64,000 nt of DNA from Chthonomonadaceae bacterium (GCA_015709495.1 CP054189.1:682001-746000); one strand, 5' to 3'; shown: positions 30,584 through 40,308, counted from the stretch's first letter. The notes: generated by a model from the letters alone, not told the origin. Program-made: numbers and translations.

Positions 30584-31966
30584 ATGCCCAGTCCATTCAA
30601 CAGCATCAATATCGCGAGCAAGGCGCTAAGCGCGTTCCAGCGGGGACTCGACGTTGTCGGACACAACATCGCCAACGTCGGCACGAAGGGTTACAACCGC
30701 CAGATCGTCTCGTACGGCGCGACGAATCCCAGCCAGTTCTGGTCGATGAGAGCGCTTTCGCTGGGCACGGGCGTCGCGATCTCCTCGATCGCCCGCGCTC
30801 ACGACGGGTTCGTTCAGAAGCGGTTCCAGGGCGTTCAAGCCGAACTCGGACGCTTCAGCACCCTTTCGACGGCCCTATCTCAAGTGGAGGCCATCTACAA
30901 CGAACCGGGCGCAAACGGCATTGCCGCTGCGCTCGATCGGTTCTTCAACTCGTGGTCGAGCCTTTCGGCTAACCCCGGTACGCCGGCGGCCCAACTCGAG
31001 GTGCAGCAGTCGGGCATCGAACTCGCGCGAAGAATTCGTAGAGCCTTTGAAGAGGTGGTCGCAACCGAGAAAGCCCTCGAGGGCCAGATCACGGCCACGA
31101 TGGGAGAGATCGACAAGATCACGACACGCATCGACAAACTGAATAAGGAGATCACCGCCGCGTCGGCGACAGGCGCGATTCCGAACGATCTGCTCGACCA
31201 GCGCGACCTCGCCATCGAAGAACTGAGCCGAATCACCGACATTCAAACCTACAGCCAGCCCGACGGCTCCATCTCGGTGTACGCGGGCGCGCTGACTCTG
31301 GTCGACCGAGGAGGCGCGAGGCCGTATCCGCAGACCTTCGACGCAGCAACGTATACGGTGAGCGATGGGCTCAACTCTTACGCCGTGCCTACCGGGACGC
31401 TTTTCGGGTCGATGGAGGCTCTCAACCGCATGGCCGCGAACCGGGCAAGCCTGGATAGCCTCGCCGACGGCCTTCGAGACGGGGTCAACGCGCTTTATCG
31501 CACGGCCACCAACTCCTATGGCGAGACGGACCTGCCCTTCTTCAACGAAACCGCTATCCCACCGACCACCGGGGCGGGAGATTTCGATCTTGCGGCAAAC
31601 CTCAAGTCAGATGCGAGTCGGATCGGCCACGGAACTTCGGGCGCGCCGGGCGATGGCGCGCTGGCTCAAGCCATTGCCGCTCTGCGCGAGCAGCCCATGA
31701 CGGGGCTCGGAGGGAGCACGTACCATGGCTTCTACTCCGGAGTTCTGGTCGATTTGGCCCGGTCGATCGAGTCCGCAAACACCTCCAGAGGCACCCAGGA
31801 GGCACTGGCGATTCAGATCGATCAGCAGAGGCAGGCGATCAGCGGCGTATCGCTCGACGAGGAGATGGCCGAAATGCTGCGGCTGCAACGAAGCTACCAA
31901 GCCGCCGCAAAAGCCCTTTCGATCTTCGATCAAGTGACCGAAGATTTACTAACGATGCTTCGATAG
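30584..31966 (+). CDS. flgK: Flagellar hook-associated protein 1
   Basis: HAP1, the first hook-filament junction protein. It has the N-terminal motif A-F-Q-R-G-L-D-V-V-G-H-N-I-A-N-V-G-T-K-G-Y-N, a helical D1 domain including F-F-N-S-W-S-S-L-S-A-N-P, and the C-terminal S-L-D-E-E-M-A-E-M-L-R-L-Q-R-S-Y-Q coiled segment. Length of 460 residues is on the short side because the variable middle domain is small. An AAGGAGG Shine-Dalgarno sequence precedes the ATG. Confidence 0.95.
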   Translation: MPSPFNSINIASKALSAFQRGLDVVGHNIANVGTKGYNRQIVSYGATNPSQFWSMRALSLGTGVAISSIARAHDGFVQKRFQGVQAELGRFSTLSTALSQVEAIYNEPGANGIAAALDRFFNSWSSLSANPGTPAAQLEVQQSGIELARRIRRAFEEVVATEKALEGQITATMGEIDKITTRIDKLNKEITAASATGAIPNDLLDQRDLAIEELSRITDIQTYSQPDGSISVYAGALTLVDRGGARPYPQTFDAATYTVSDGLNSYAVPTGTLFGSMEALNRMAANRASLDSLADGLRDGVNALYRTATNSYGETDLPFFNETAIPPTTGAGDFDLAANLKSDASRIGHGTSGAPGDGALAQAIAALREQPMTGLGGSTYHGFYSGVLVDLARSIESANTSRGTQEALAIQIDQQRQAISGVSLDEEMAEMLRLQRSYQAAAKALSIFDQVTEDLLTMLR

Positions 31967-31988
31967 CCCGTAAGTTTGCCAGGCGCGC

Positions 31989-32873
31989 ATGAGGATCAGC
32001 TCGAACTTCCAATATGAATCCTACAAGGCACAGGTGGCCGGCGCGCTCGAGCGCTACACCGAGGCGCAATTGCAGGTTTCCTCGGGCAAGCGGCTCAACA
32101 AGCCCAGCGACGATCCTCTCGGCTCGGGCATTCTTCTGAGCTACTCCAAGTTGCGAGCCTCGATCGAGCAGTACGGCAAAAACGTAAGCGCGGCGGAGGG
32201 CTACCTTGGGTTTACGGAAACGGCGCTGGGGGAACTCACGACGCTGACCCGTCGAGCCTATGAATTCGCGGTGCGCGGCGCCAACGGCGCAACCGACCAG
32301 GCGGGCCGCCAAGGCATGGTCACGGAAGTCGAGGAAATCCAGCGACGACTGATCGACCTCGGAAACTCCAGGGGCCCGCAGAACCAGTTCATCTTTGCAG
32401 GGCACTCGACGAAGACTCAGCCGTTCGCGCTCGGCCCGTCGGGGATCACATTCTCAGGCGACAACAACGCGTACACGGTGGAGGTCGGCCCCAACCAACT
32501 CCTCACGGCCAACCTCCCCGGCGAAGACCTGTTTACTGGGCTCTACAATGCGCTTGAGAGCCTGAAGACCAATTTGCAGGGCGGGAATCTGGGAGCGCTC
32601 AGCGGCCAAGACATTCCCGAACTGCAGAATCAACTCGATTCCATCGCTCAGTTGCGAGGCGTGGTGGGCTCAAGGCTCAACACGATCTCGAATCTGAAGG
32701 TGGAACACACACGAAGGATCGACGAACTCACCGCACGTTCAGCGGACATCGAAGAGGTGGACATGACGGATGCGGTGGTGAAACTCAGGGTCGCGGAGAC
32801 GGCATATCATGCCGCCCTCGCCACCGTCAGCCAGGGATTTGGGCTGAGTCTCATTGACTTCATCCAAGGTTAG
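31989..32873 (+). CDS. flgL: Flagellar hook-associated protein 3
   Basis: HAP3, the second junction protein. It belongs to the flagellin superfamily: the N-terminal helix has L-Q-V-S-S-G-K-R-L-N-K-P-S-D-D-P, and the C-terminal helix ends R-V-A-E-T-A-Y-H-A-A-L-A-T-V-S-Q. The typical central F-I-F-A-G-H-S-T segment is also present. Length of 294 residues is normal. It follows flgK by 22 bases and precedes fliW by seven bases. Confidence 0.93.
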   Translation: MRISSNFQYESYKAQVAGALERYTEAQLQVSSGKRLNKPSDDPLGSGILLSYSKLRASIEQYGKNVSAAEGYLGFTETALGELTTLTRRAYEFAVRGANGATDQAGRQGMVTEVEEIQRRLIDLGNSRGPQNQFIFAGHSTKTQPFALGPSGITFSGDNNAYTVEVGPNQLLTANLPGEDLFTGLYNALESLKTNLQGGNLGALSGQDIPELQNQLDSIAQLRGVVGSRLNTISNLKVEHTRRIDELTARSADIEEVDMTDAVVKLRVAETAYHAALATVSQGFGLSLIDFIQG

Positions 32874-32880
32874 AACAACT

Positions 32881-33339
32881 ATGCCCTTACTCCCAGGTAC
32901 CCGGTTCGGCGAGATCGAATTCGCCGATGCAGACGTGATCCAGTTCGAGCAAGGCCTGATCGGCTTCGACGCCCTCAAGCGCTTTCTCTTGATCCCCTCA
33001 AAGGAGGGTTCGGCGTTCGCATGGCTCCAGTCGGTCGACGAGCCCACTCTTTCGTTCCTCGTCACCGATCCGGCGCTTTTCGTCGATGAATACGAGCCGA
33101 TCCTAAGCGAGAGCCTCCGGGTTGAGATGAGGCTTCTCGATTCCACACCCCGGCTCCTCCTGACGACGGTTTCGATCCCGCACGGAAGACCTGAGCAGAC
33201 CTCGCTCAATCTTGCGGGCCCGATCCTCATCAACGTACAAGAACGGATCGGAAGACAGTTCGTTGTGGAGAACGAAGCGTATACTATCAAATATCGCGTG
33301 TTCTCCGACCGCGAGATCGAAGAACGCCCCGCAGCGTAG
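32881..33339 (+). CDS. fliW: Flagellar assembly factor FliW
   Basis: FliW binds flagellin and the CsrA protein, linking filament supply to CsrA control. Typical segments are [17 protein letters not shown], and F-L-V-T-D-P at about residue 58, with [14 protein letters not shown] near the end. The ATG at 32881 is chosen; the longer frame from 32854 adds non-conserved residues overlapping flgL. It is directly followed by csrA, the usual partner arrangement. Confidence 0.93.
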   Translation: MPLLPGTRFGEIEFADADVIQFEQGLIGFDALKRFLLIPSKEGSAFAWLQSVDEPTLSFLVTDPALFVDEYEPILSESLRVEMRLLDSTPRLLLTTVSIPHGRPEQTSLNLAGPILINVQERIGRQFVVENEAYTIKYRVFSDREIEERPAA

Positions 33340-33394
33340 GCTGGGGCTTTCGATCAGCGCTGAGACTCGCGAATGCCATGGAGGGCGACAACGA

Positions 33395-33601
33395 ATGCTC
33401 GTACTTACCCGCAAGGTGCACCAAAGCATAGTCATCGGCGACGACATCGAGGTCGTCGTGTTGGAGGTCCGTGGAGAACAAGTTCGGCTGGGAATCCGCG
33501 CTCCTCGAAACGTCACCGTCCATAGGAAGGAGATCTACGAGCAGATTCACCAAGAGAACGTGGAAGCGAGCGAAGTTCGCGCCGAGGACGTACCCGAGTA
33601 G
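33395..33601 (+). CDS. csrA: Carbon storage regulator, RNA-binding protein CsrA
   Basis: A 68-residue post-transcriptional regulator that binds GGA motifs in mRNA leaders, here expected to repress flagellin and be titrated by FliW. The sequence opens [15 protein letters not shown], and the RNA-contact segment [15 protein letters not shown] is intact. The ATG at 33395 has a GGAGGG Shine-Dalgarno sequence, which itself contains a GGA and could allow self-control. The frame starting at 33212 is a shadow. Confidence 0.95.
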   Translation: MLVLTRKVHQSIVIGDDIEVVVLEVRGEQVRLGIRAPRNVTVHRKEIYEQIHQENVEASEVRAEDVPE

Positions 33602-33675
33602 GCCTGCGAATCCGCTGGCTCTTCCGGCCTACCCAGACCGTCCAAACTGAGTTCACAAGATATACTTTCAACCTG

Positions 33676-34113
33676 ATGGCTCGCGTATTGATCATCGACG
33701 ACGAAGAGGACGTTCTTCTGGCCGTTTCCCGTAGACTCAAGCGGGAAGGCTACGATGTCACTCCGGCGTCGAACTCCGAGCAGGGCATGGGCAAGATCCT
33801 GCAAGCCGATCTCCCCTACGACGTCATCGTCACCGATATGAGCATGGAGGACCCCGCGTCCGGGCTCGCCGTGCTTCAAACGGCATTCTCACGTGACCTC
33901 TTTGCCGAAGTCATCGTCATGACCGCCTATGGCAACGTCGCCAACGCAGTCGAGTGCATGAAGCGGGGCGCCTTCGACTACGTGGAGAAGAACCAGCCGG
34001 GCGTCGACACTTACGAGGTTCTCACCGAAAAGGTACGCGCCGCGCTCGATCGCCGGTTGCGGGACATCAGGACCGTCGAGCTTTGGGAGCGGGCCGCTCA
34101 CGCTCAGGTCTAG
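33676..34113 (+). CDS. Single-domain response regulator (receiver)
   Basis: A 145-residue receiver protein with no output domain. The N-terminal acidic cluster is I-I-D-D-E-E-D, the phosphoacceptor Asp is in V-I-V-T-D-M-S-M, the conserved Thr is in V-M-T-A-Y-G, and the Lys is in Y-V-E-K-N. An amphipathic tail (about residues 120-145) could mediate contacts. It follows csrA by 74 bases; a TATACT hexamer at 33661 may be part of its own promoter. The neighbourhood suggests a link to flagella, but no histidine kinase is adjacent. Its stop overlaps the convergent gene. Confidence 0.87.
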   Translation: MARVLIIDDEEDVLLAVSRRLKREGYDVTPASNSEQGMGKILQADLPYDVIVTDMSMEDPASGLAVLQTAFSRDLFAEVIVMTAYGNVANAVECMKRGAFDYVEKNQPGVDTYEVLTEKVRAALDRRLRDIRTVELWERAAHAQV

Positions 34114-36353
34114 TCCCTACCCAGCCATTCCTCGACGAGATAAAGCGCCATGACGATGTTGGAGTAGTCGTCGGTCCAAGCTCGGCCCCAAGGCAAAGGA
34201 TCCAGTGGGAGCCATCGCGCATCCTTGTTCAACTCGCCGAAATCGGCCTCGTCCCGCGCCAAGGCCACCCATGTCGAGCGATCCTTGCCCTCTTGTGCCT
34301 CTTCGCCTTCGACGTCGAGGTCGGCGCGCACCAAGGCCCTGAGACCCAATTCCCGGGCGGAATGGGCGAGAGGCTGTTGAAGGTCGATGTAGCGGTTGGA
34401 GATGTGAATCGCGATCAGACCCCCCGGCTGGAGCTTGGCCAAGTACAGGGCGAGCGCCTCACGAGTGATCACATGGATCGGGATGGAATCCGAGCTGAAG
34501 GCGTCGAGCACGATCAGGTCGAACGAGGAATCGGGTTCATGCCGGATCGTAAGCCGAGCGTCGCCTTCGACGATCCGCACTTCGGCCTGAGTGTCTCTCA
34601 AGAACGTAAACAGCTTCGGATCGTTTGCGATGGAGATGACGATGGGGTCGATTTCGAAATAAGCGTACGCGTCCCCCGGTCTGCCGTAAGCGGCCAAAGA
34701 ACCCACGCCCAGACCCACCAATCCGACGTTGCTGAACCTCCTGGTCCCTCCCATCAGTTGTCCGATCGGGCCGGTCGGGTGGTAGTAGGCGAGCGGGGTC
34801 GCGGCATTGGCGGGATCGAGATTTTGCTTCCCGTGGGCGGTGTTGCCGTGGAACAATGAGTGGAACTTCCCTTCGACCGAAATCACCCGATGCACTCCAA
34901 AGAAGCTGCGGTGGGAGAGAATCACGTTACCGGGCGAGTTGATCTCGGTCAAGTGGGCCGCAAGGAACACCGCGCCGAGCGAGAGAGCGTAGCGAATCGG
35001 CCGATCGACGGCGAGAAACCCGAGAATCAGCGGCAAGCCGATCGTAATCCCGGTCCGTATCGGCCCCGGAAGGACTCCGAGGCTCTGCACAAGGACCATG
35101 GTGGAAAGGCTCAGCAGCAGAAGCGCGCCAGCGAACGCGAAGTCGAAGAGCCTCTTCCCCTCGGCTGAAGCCTCAGGAAGTCGCAAGGCCGCAAGCGCCA
35201 CCAGCGCGATCGGGTACTCGGCAAGGGTCGCAAACACGCTGGGCGCCAGCAAGGCGTTGAATATCCCGCCAACGACGCCCCCCACCGCGATCCACAAGTA
35301 GAACTCGGTCAGATGGGTGACCTCAGGGCGGTCGTCGGCAAGCCGTTGGTGACAGTACAGGGCTCCCACGGTGAACACGGCCAGGTGAAGGAGCGCCAGC
35401 GCCCAGATCGGCTCGGTCGCTTCCAGGATCACCACCAGCGACATCGGAACCAGCAACAAGGCGGCGAATCGACCCAAGGCCACGGTAGGAAGCAGTCGCT
35501 TGCGGCTGAAGGCGACGATGTAAGTGAGTAGGTACAGAGCCAGGGGAATGACCCACAGCAACGGCGCGGCGGCGAGGTTGGTCGTGAGATAAGTGGTGAC
35601 TCCTAGGAGGAGGCTCGAAGGAACGGCAGCAAGGACCACCCAAGTGAGTCTGCGGCGCGACGTAACCACGGCCGCGGAAGCGGCTGCTGCGGTGGGCTGT
35701 TGCGGCGAACCGACACTTCCGCGTGAGCGAATCGCAGGAACCCCCACGAGCGCGAGCAGCCCCACCAATCCCCAATATCCCCATCGCCAGAAGCTCGCCT
35801 GCTCGTTGAGGGTGAGGAGGGGTTCGACGACGAGCGGATAGGCCAAGAGAGCCAAGAGGCTTCCTACGTTGCTGGCGGCATAGAGAAAGTACGGATCGGA
35901 GGCGTCCCGCGCCGAGGTGGACCCGTACCACTTTTGCACCAGCGGCGCACCAGCGGATACGATAGCAAATGGCGCGCCCACGACCGTCGCCAGTAACAGA
36001 ATCACGCCCCATGAGGAACTGCCGCCCCTTGCGGCGGGATCAAAGCTCAGCGAAATCCCAAACGGAAGGAGCAGGGCCGCGCCGAGAAGGAGCGCAAGGT
36101 GGACCGCGACCTGTATCCCCGTCGGCAGGAGCCGCGAAGTCAGGTGCGCGTAGCCATAGCCCACGAGCAACGCTCCCTGAAAGAAAACCATTGCGGCGTT
36201 CCAAACCATCGGCGTCCCACCGTAGAAAGGGAGGATCATTTTCGCGATCATCGGTTGCACGACGAAGATCAGCGCAGAACCGAGAAACACCGCCAGAACG
36301 AATGCCAGCCGCAAGGTCCTCCCAGTATCCCGCTTCAGCGCGGACTGAGGCAA
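34110..36353 (-). CDS. Fused membrane transporter-like / spermidine synthase-like protein
   Basis: About 747 residues. Residues 1-500 have a dozen or more hydrophobic segments, starting with A-F-V-L-A-V-F-L-G-S-A-L-I-F-V-V-Q-P. The C-terminal 240 residues have a spermidine-synthase Rossmann fold, with V-G-L-V-G-L-G-V-G-S-L-A-A-Y, E-I-D-P-I-V-I-S-I-A and D-L-I-V-L-D-A-F-S-S-D. This layout is a known family of membrane-anchored spermidine-synthase-like proteins, whose products are mostly unproven. The TTG at 36353 is chosen because it follows directly on the rhamnosidase stop; the longer frame from 36497 runs through that gene. Confidence 0.82.
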   Translation of the reverse strand: MPQSALKRDTGRTLRLAFVLAVFLGSALIFVVQPMIAKMILPFYGGTPMVWNAAMVFFQGALLVGYGYAHLTSRLLPTGIQVAVHLALLLGAALLLPFGISLSFDPAARGGSSSWGVILLLATVVGAPFAIVSAGAPLVQKWYGSTSARDASDPYFLYAASNVGSLLALLAYPLVVEPLLTLNEQASFWRWGYWGLVGLLALVGVPAIRSRGSVGSPQQPTAAAASAAVVTSRRRLTWVVLAAVPSSLLLGVTTYLTTNLAAAPLLWVIPLALYLLTYIVAFSRKRLLPTVALGRFAALLLVPMSLVVILEATEPIWALALLHLAVFTVGALYCHQRLADDRPEVTHLTEFYLWIAVGGVVGGIFNALLAPSVFATLAEYPIALVALAALRLPEASAEGKRLFDFAFAGALLLLSLSTMVLVQSLGVLPGPIRTGITIGLPLILGFLAVDRPIRYALSLGAVFLAAHLTEINSPGNVILSHRSFFGVHRVISVEGKFHSLFHGNTAHGKQNLDPANAATPLAYYHPTGPIGQLMGGTRRFSNVGLVGLGVGSLAAYGRPGDAYAYFEIDPIVISIANDPKLFTFLRDTQAEVRIVEGDARLTIRHEPDSSFDLIVLDAFSSDSIPIHVITREALALYLAKLQPGGLIAIHISNRYIDLQQPLAHSARELGLRALVRADLDVEGEEAQEGKDRSTWVALARDEADFGELNKDARWLPLDPLPWGRAWTDDYSNIVMALYLVEEWLGRD

Positions 36354-36354
36354 C

Positions 36355-39300
36355 TCAAAGCGGCATTTGTGTCGGCCCGCCTTCGCTGCACGACTCGGTC
36401 GACTTCCATCGGTAGGTTCCCGAACCCACTTCAATCTCGGAATAGCCTGCTCCTGCCTTTCCGGCGACCGCCTTCCATCCCGACTCGGACTCCTCAAGAA
36501 CGCTCGAAGGGTGGGAGGAAGGAACTCGGACGACCGCCCGGACCCCCGGTGGGATTTCTACGGTCAACTCGAATTGGCGACCCTCGAGGCTCCATTCGAC
36601 TCGGATGGGTCCGTAAGGCGAATGGTGGGAGGCACGCACGGAGGTCAAAGTCCCTCCGGGCTTGGGGTGAATGAGGATTTGCGCGAAACCTGGCGACCGT
36701 GGGGCAATCCCGGCGACGTGCTCCATCATCCACTCTCCCACCGCGCCAAACGCGTAGTGGGCAAACGAGTTCATGCCGGGATCGGCAAACCCCTCCTCTG
36801 GCGTCCAGCCGTTCCACCGCTCCCAGATCGAGGTCGCTCCGTGCTCGATGGTGAATCCCCACGAAGGAAACTCCTTGCTCTGAAGCAGCCGATAGGCCAG
36901 ATCGAAGCGGCCGACCTTGGCGAGAGAGCGCATGAGAGGCTTCGTCCCGACAAAGCCCGTCGAAAGGCGGACGCCTCGCTCCTCAAGCTTGCGGACGAGG
37001 TGTTGGGCGGCTCGTGCCTCACCCGCTTGCGGCAACAAACTGAAGTCGATCGCGAGCGCGTAGGCGGTCTGCGAATCCCCAGCGATCCGGCCGTCCGAGT
37101 CGACGTAGTTCTTCTGGAAGCTTGTCCGGGCGGCGGCGGCAATGTCGCGGAGTCGCCGCGAGTTGTCTGCCTTCCCTAAGACGTCGGCAGCCTCGGCCGC
37201 AAAGTCGGCGCTTCGAACCAAGTACGCCAAGAAGAGCACCTCGTTGGGCGTGGGGTCGTCGATGTTGAGCCAGTCGCCAAAGCAATGAAACTCCTTGGGG
37301 GGCAGCGTGCCCTCCCCGCACCTTGCGAAGCTGAACTCAACGAACCTTAGCATCGACGGGAACTGCCGACGCAAGAGGCTCACGTTGCCGGTCATGCGAT
37401 AGAGCTCCCACGGGACGATCACGCCTGCGTCCGCCCAAGCCGGGCCCCCATCGGGTCCAGCGACCTTGAGGGGAGCGACCATCGGGAACTGGCCGTCGGC
37501 GCGCTGGGCGTCCGTGAGGTCGATCAACCACTTGTCGAAGAAAGCCTCGACATCAGCGAAGTAGGCAGCGGTGGTCGCGTACACCTGGGCGTCGCCGGTC
37601 CATCCGAGCCGCTCGTCGCGTTGGGGGCAGTCCGTCGGGACCTCGAGGAAGTTCATCCTCTGCGTCCAGTAAATGTTCTTCGCTAGTCGATTGAGCATCG
37701 GGTCGGAACATTCGAAATAGCCCGTAATCGGGGTATCGCTGGCTATCGCGAGCCCGACGACTTCCCCCCGTCGAGGGGCGCGCCCCAGCCCAGACACCTC
37801 GATAAATTGGAACCCGTGAAACGTGAATCTGGGGCTCCACCTTTCGATGCCCTCACCCCTACAAACGTACTTATCGACCGCCCGCGCGCCGCGAAGGTTG
37901 GTGGTGTAGAGCTTGCCCTCGGCATCGAGCCGCTCGGCGTAGCGCAGAGTGATCTCGCGCCCCCTCTCGGCGGTGAGTTCGAGTTGGGCAAAGCCTGCGA
38001 TGTTTTGCCCGAGATCGAGAACGTAGGCGTCGGGCCCGACTTGGCTTACGGACAGGGGTTCGAACCGCGCGATCACGGCTACGGGCTGATGTTTTGCGGG
38101 TTCGAGGAGGGGCTGAATCGCCGACCCGATTTCGACGGGCTGCCAGTCCTTTTCTTCGAATCCCCTCGCGTCCCAACCCCAGGGTTCGGCGGACGAATCG
38201 AAAGTCTCACCCATTAGGAAGTCGGCTTCTCGCAGCCCTCCCGTGCTCGCCCTCCAATCGGGTCCGGTCGCAACTGTCTTCTTCGTTCCGTCTTCGTATT
38301 CGATCTCAAGCTGGCCGAGGAACCTCAAGGCGTCGCCGTAGTGGTTTCGCTGCCCCCCATATCCCACGTACCCCGCAAACCACCCGTCGGCCAGCAGAAC
38401 GCTCCAGACGTTCTCTCCCTGCTGCAGCAGGCCGGTGACGTCGAACGAATGGGTGGGAATGCGGAGGTTGTAGTCGGTCCAGCCCGGGAGAAACAGCGCC
38501 TCGGCTACTCGCCTACCGTTGATTCGCGCCTCGTAGATTCCGAACGCGGTCGCATGGAGCGTCGCGTGCGAAATAGGCTTTTCGATCTGGAACCCTCGCC
38601 GTAGGTATCGCGGCGGCGGGAGGAACATCCCTCGCGGAGGGACCCTTCCCCAAGGGGAATCGCCGTACTCGCCTAGGGTCTTCGCCTGGGGCCAAGCGGA
38701 ATCGTCGAGCGAAGGGTCCGCCCAACGATCGTCCCAACCGTCGGCGCACTTCCAATCCGGCCCGGTCGTCGATTCGAGCTTCGAGCCGTCCTTCCGAGCC
38801 AGCAGGAGCTTCCCCAAGAGCCCAGCCCAACCGGAGAGAGTGTTTCGAATCCGGACGGCGATCACGTTGCGTCCGGGCCGGAGGAGCGGGGTGACATCGA
38901 CCGTTTCAGGGCGAGTCCAAGAGTGCGGCCGCTGGTCGCTCTTAGCCACCAGCCGCCCGTTCAGATAGGCGTCAAACTCATCGTCGCCCGTTACGAGAAG
39001 CCAAGCCTGACTGACTTCGCTCGGATTCAATGAGAGTTCGTGCCGGAAGGCCCGTGTCGCCATGGGCTGCTCGCCCTTGACTTCCGATTCGTGGCCGATC
39101 CAGAGCGCGCCTTCGAAGTCGGGCATCTCCCTGGATTCGGCGATCGGCGCATCGTGGCCGATCCACTCAGCTTGCCAATCGCTTTTTTCGAGAAGTCCCA
39201 CGCTGAAGGATGCGTCGGCGCTCCAGGGCTGCTCGACGCCGTCCTGGTCCCAAATCCTCACCTTCCAGAAAGCTCGTTGGCGGCTTGGGAGAGGCTGTCC

Positions 39301-39591
39301 GCCCCAGCGCACGTACCTTGAGTCGGCTGAATCGACCTTTCCCGAGTCCCACAGATCGCCCCGCCCCATATCGAGAAGCTCCCGCTCCGAAGCGACCAGG
39401 ACCCGGTATGCCGTGGGAAACTGGTTGCGTGCGTTCGGGTTGCTCGAGACGATCTGCCACGAAAGCAAGGGCTCGCGCGCGCCGATCCCCTTGGGGTCGA
39501 TCTGGTATTCGCAGGTCAGGTGAGTTGGAATGAGCGCGTAGGGAGGGGCGATGGGATCGTCGATCATGGCGAGGAAAACCCAGGGCATCAT
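36355..39591 (-). CDS. Alpha-L-rhamnosidase (GH78)
   Basis: A large (1078 residues) hydrolase releasing terminal L-rhamnose from plant or bacterial glycans. From the N-terminus come an Ig-like strand domain (about 10-140), a carbohydrate-binding beta domain (150-330), a further beta domain and an (alpha/alpha)6 catalytic barrel from about 600. The catalytic region reads D-E-R-L-G-W-T-G-D-A-Q-V-Y with a later acidic residue in F-G-A-V-G-E-W-M-M-E. No signal peptide is evident, suggesting cytoplasmic action on imported oligosaccharides. An internal ATG at 39564 is an alternative start. It may be cotranscribed with the downstream transporter/spermidine synthase-like gene. Confidence 0.9.
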   Translation of the reverse strand: MMPWVFLAMIDDPIAPPYALIPTHLTCEYQIDPKGIGAREPLLSWQIVSSNPNARNQFPTAYRVLVASERELLDMGRGDLWDSGKVDSADSRYVRWGGQPLPSRQRAFWKVRIWDQDGVEQPWSADASFSVGLLEKSDWQAEWIGHDAPIAESREMPDFEGALWIGHESEVKGEQPMATRAFRHELSLNPSEVSQAWLLVTGDDEFDAYLNGRLVAKSDQRPHSWTRPETVDVTPLLRPGRNVIAVRIRNTLSGWAGLLGKLLLARKDGSKLESTTGPDWKCADGWDDRWADPSLDDSAWPQAKTLGEYGDSPWGRVPPRGMFLPPPRYLRRGFQIEKPISHATLHATAFGIYEARINGRRVAEALFLPGWTDYNLRIPTHSFDVTGLLQQGENVWSVLLADGWFAGYVGYGGQRNHYGDALRFLGQLEIEYEDGTKKTVATGPDWRASTGGLREADFLMGETFDSSAEPWGWDARGFEEKDWQPVEIGSAIQPLLEPAKHQPVAVIARFEPLSVSQVGPDAYVLDLGQNIAGFAQLELTAERGREITLRYAERLDAEGKLYTTNLRGARAVDKYVCRGEGIERWSPRFTFHGFQFIEVSGLGRAPRRGEVVGLAIASDTPITGYFECSDPMLNRLAKNIYWTQRMNFLEVPTDCPQRDERLGWTGDAQVYATTAAYFADVEAFFDKWLIDLTDAQRADGQFPMVAPLKVAGPDGGPAWADAGVIVPWELYRMTGNVSLLRRQFPSMLRFVEFSFARCGEGTLPPKEFHCFGDWLNIDDPTPNEVLFLAYLVRSADFAAEAADVLGKADNSRRLRDIAAAARTSFQKNYVDSDGRIAGDSQTAYALAIDFSLLPQAGEARAAQHLVRKLEERGVRLSTGFVGTKPLMRSLAKVGRFDLAYRLLQSKEFPSWGFTIEHGATSIWERWNGWTPEEGFADPGMNSFAHYAFGAVGEWMMEHVAGIAPRSPGFAQILIHPKPGGTLTSVRASHHSPYGPIRVEWSLEGRQFELTVEIPPGVRAVVRVPSSHPSSVLEESESGWKAVAGKAGAGYSEIEVGSGTYRWKSTESCSEGGPTQMPL

Positions 39592-39640
39592 CGAAAGCTA
39601 ATACGCCTTCGAGCTTCGAACTCCTTCCGAAGGACCTCTC

Positions 39641-39678
39641 AAAAAGCAAGAGCGGCCCAGGGGTCGCCTCGGCCGCTC
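39641..39678 (-). terminator. Rho-independent terminator of the PEP-CTERM gene
   Basis: On the minus strand, GAGCGGCC (39678-39671) pairs perfectly with GGCCGCTC (39657-39650). A small inner AGG/CCT pairing sits in the loop. A TTGCTTTTTG stretch follows immediately. It lies about 23 bases after the PEP-CTERM stop and before the rhamnosidase start, so it separates two minus-strand genes. Confidence 0.75.
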
Positions 39679-39700
39679 GCTCGCTTCGACGGTGGTTGCC

Positions 39701-40240
39701 TCAGGATGACTTTCGTCGGCGGCCGAAGATCGCCGCGACGCCCGCGCCCAACGCAAGCAAAGTCGCAGGCTCGGGGACCACGCTCACGGTCAGCGCATAG
39801 TCGCCCTCTTCCGAGTGCGTTCCCACGAAGGAACGATCGCCGTAGCCGGTGACGCCGATGTAGTACGTTCCCGATGAAGTGATCGCGTACCGGATCGCAG
39901 AACCGTACTGCCCAGACGGACCGCCACCGTCGTCGTTGAACACCAATTCCGAAAAGCCGGAATCTAGAAGGTGCATCATCGTGTCGGGCACCGTGAAGGT
40001 GACTTCGAGCGGCGTCGTAATGGCCGTGATCACCTCGCCGGCAAACAACGTGATGCTGAAGTAGTCGACGTCTCCGCCGCCATCCGCAAGGCTCATCACG
40101 CCCACATCCGCCCAAGGAGCAGCCCCTCGACTAATCGCATTCGCCGTCAACGGGGTGTTGTTCGGCTCGGACTCGATAATGATCGCTTGGGAAATTGCAG
40201 CAGACGCAAGCGCCAAGACACCAAATACCACCTTCTTCAT
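39701..40240 (-). CDS. PEP-CTERM sorted exoprotein with PPC-like domain
   Basis: A 179-residue exported protein. Residues 1-19 form a signal peptide. The middle has E-S-E-P-N-N-T-P-L-T-A-N, D-V-D-Y-F-S-I-T and G-T-Y-Y-I-G-V-T-G-Y, a beta-sandwich pattern typical of bacterial pre-peptidase C-terminal (PPC) domains. The C-terminus has V-P-E-P-A-T, a hydrophobic helix and the R-R-R tail, the sorting signal processed by exosortase in Gram-negative exopolysaccharide producers. No exosortase is in the window. It is flanked by its own promoter and terminator and is likely monocistronic. Confidence 0.87.
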   Translation of the reverse strand: MKKVVFGVLALASAAISQAIIIESEPNNTPLTANAISRGAAPWADVGVMSLADGGGDVDYFSITLFAGEVITAITTPLEVTFTVPDTMMHLLDSGFSELVFNDDGGGPSGQYGSAIRYAITSSGTYYIGVTGYGDRSFVGTHSEEGDYALTVSVVPEPATLLALGAGVAAIFGRRRKSS

Positions 40241-40302
40241 TCCAAATACTCCTCAGCGCCCCAACGACGGGGCACGGTCCCCCAACGGGGTACCTGCCGA
40301 CC

Positions 40303-40308
40303 ATTATA
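40303..40308 (-). promoter_or_regulatory. Candidate -10 element for the PEP-CTERM gene
   Basis: On the minus strand a perfect TATAAT lies 62 bases before the ATG of the PEP-CTERM gene. No good -35 is visible at 16-18 bases upstream. The region 40241-40446 otherwise holds the divergent leader of sdhB and shows no gene. Confidence 0.4.

Noticed and set aside
33661-33666. TATACT as the -10 of a promoter for the response regulator
   Set aside because: No -35 is visible at 16-18 bases and the start site would fall almost on the ATG; it may be chance, though it could drive a leaderless transcript.
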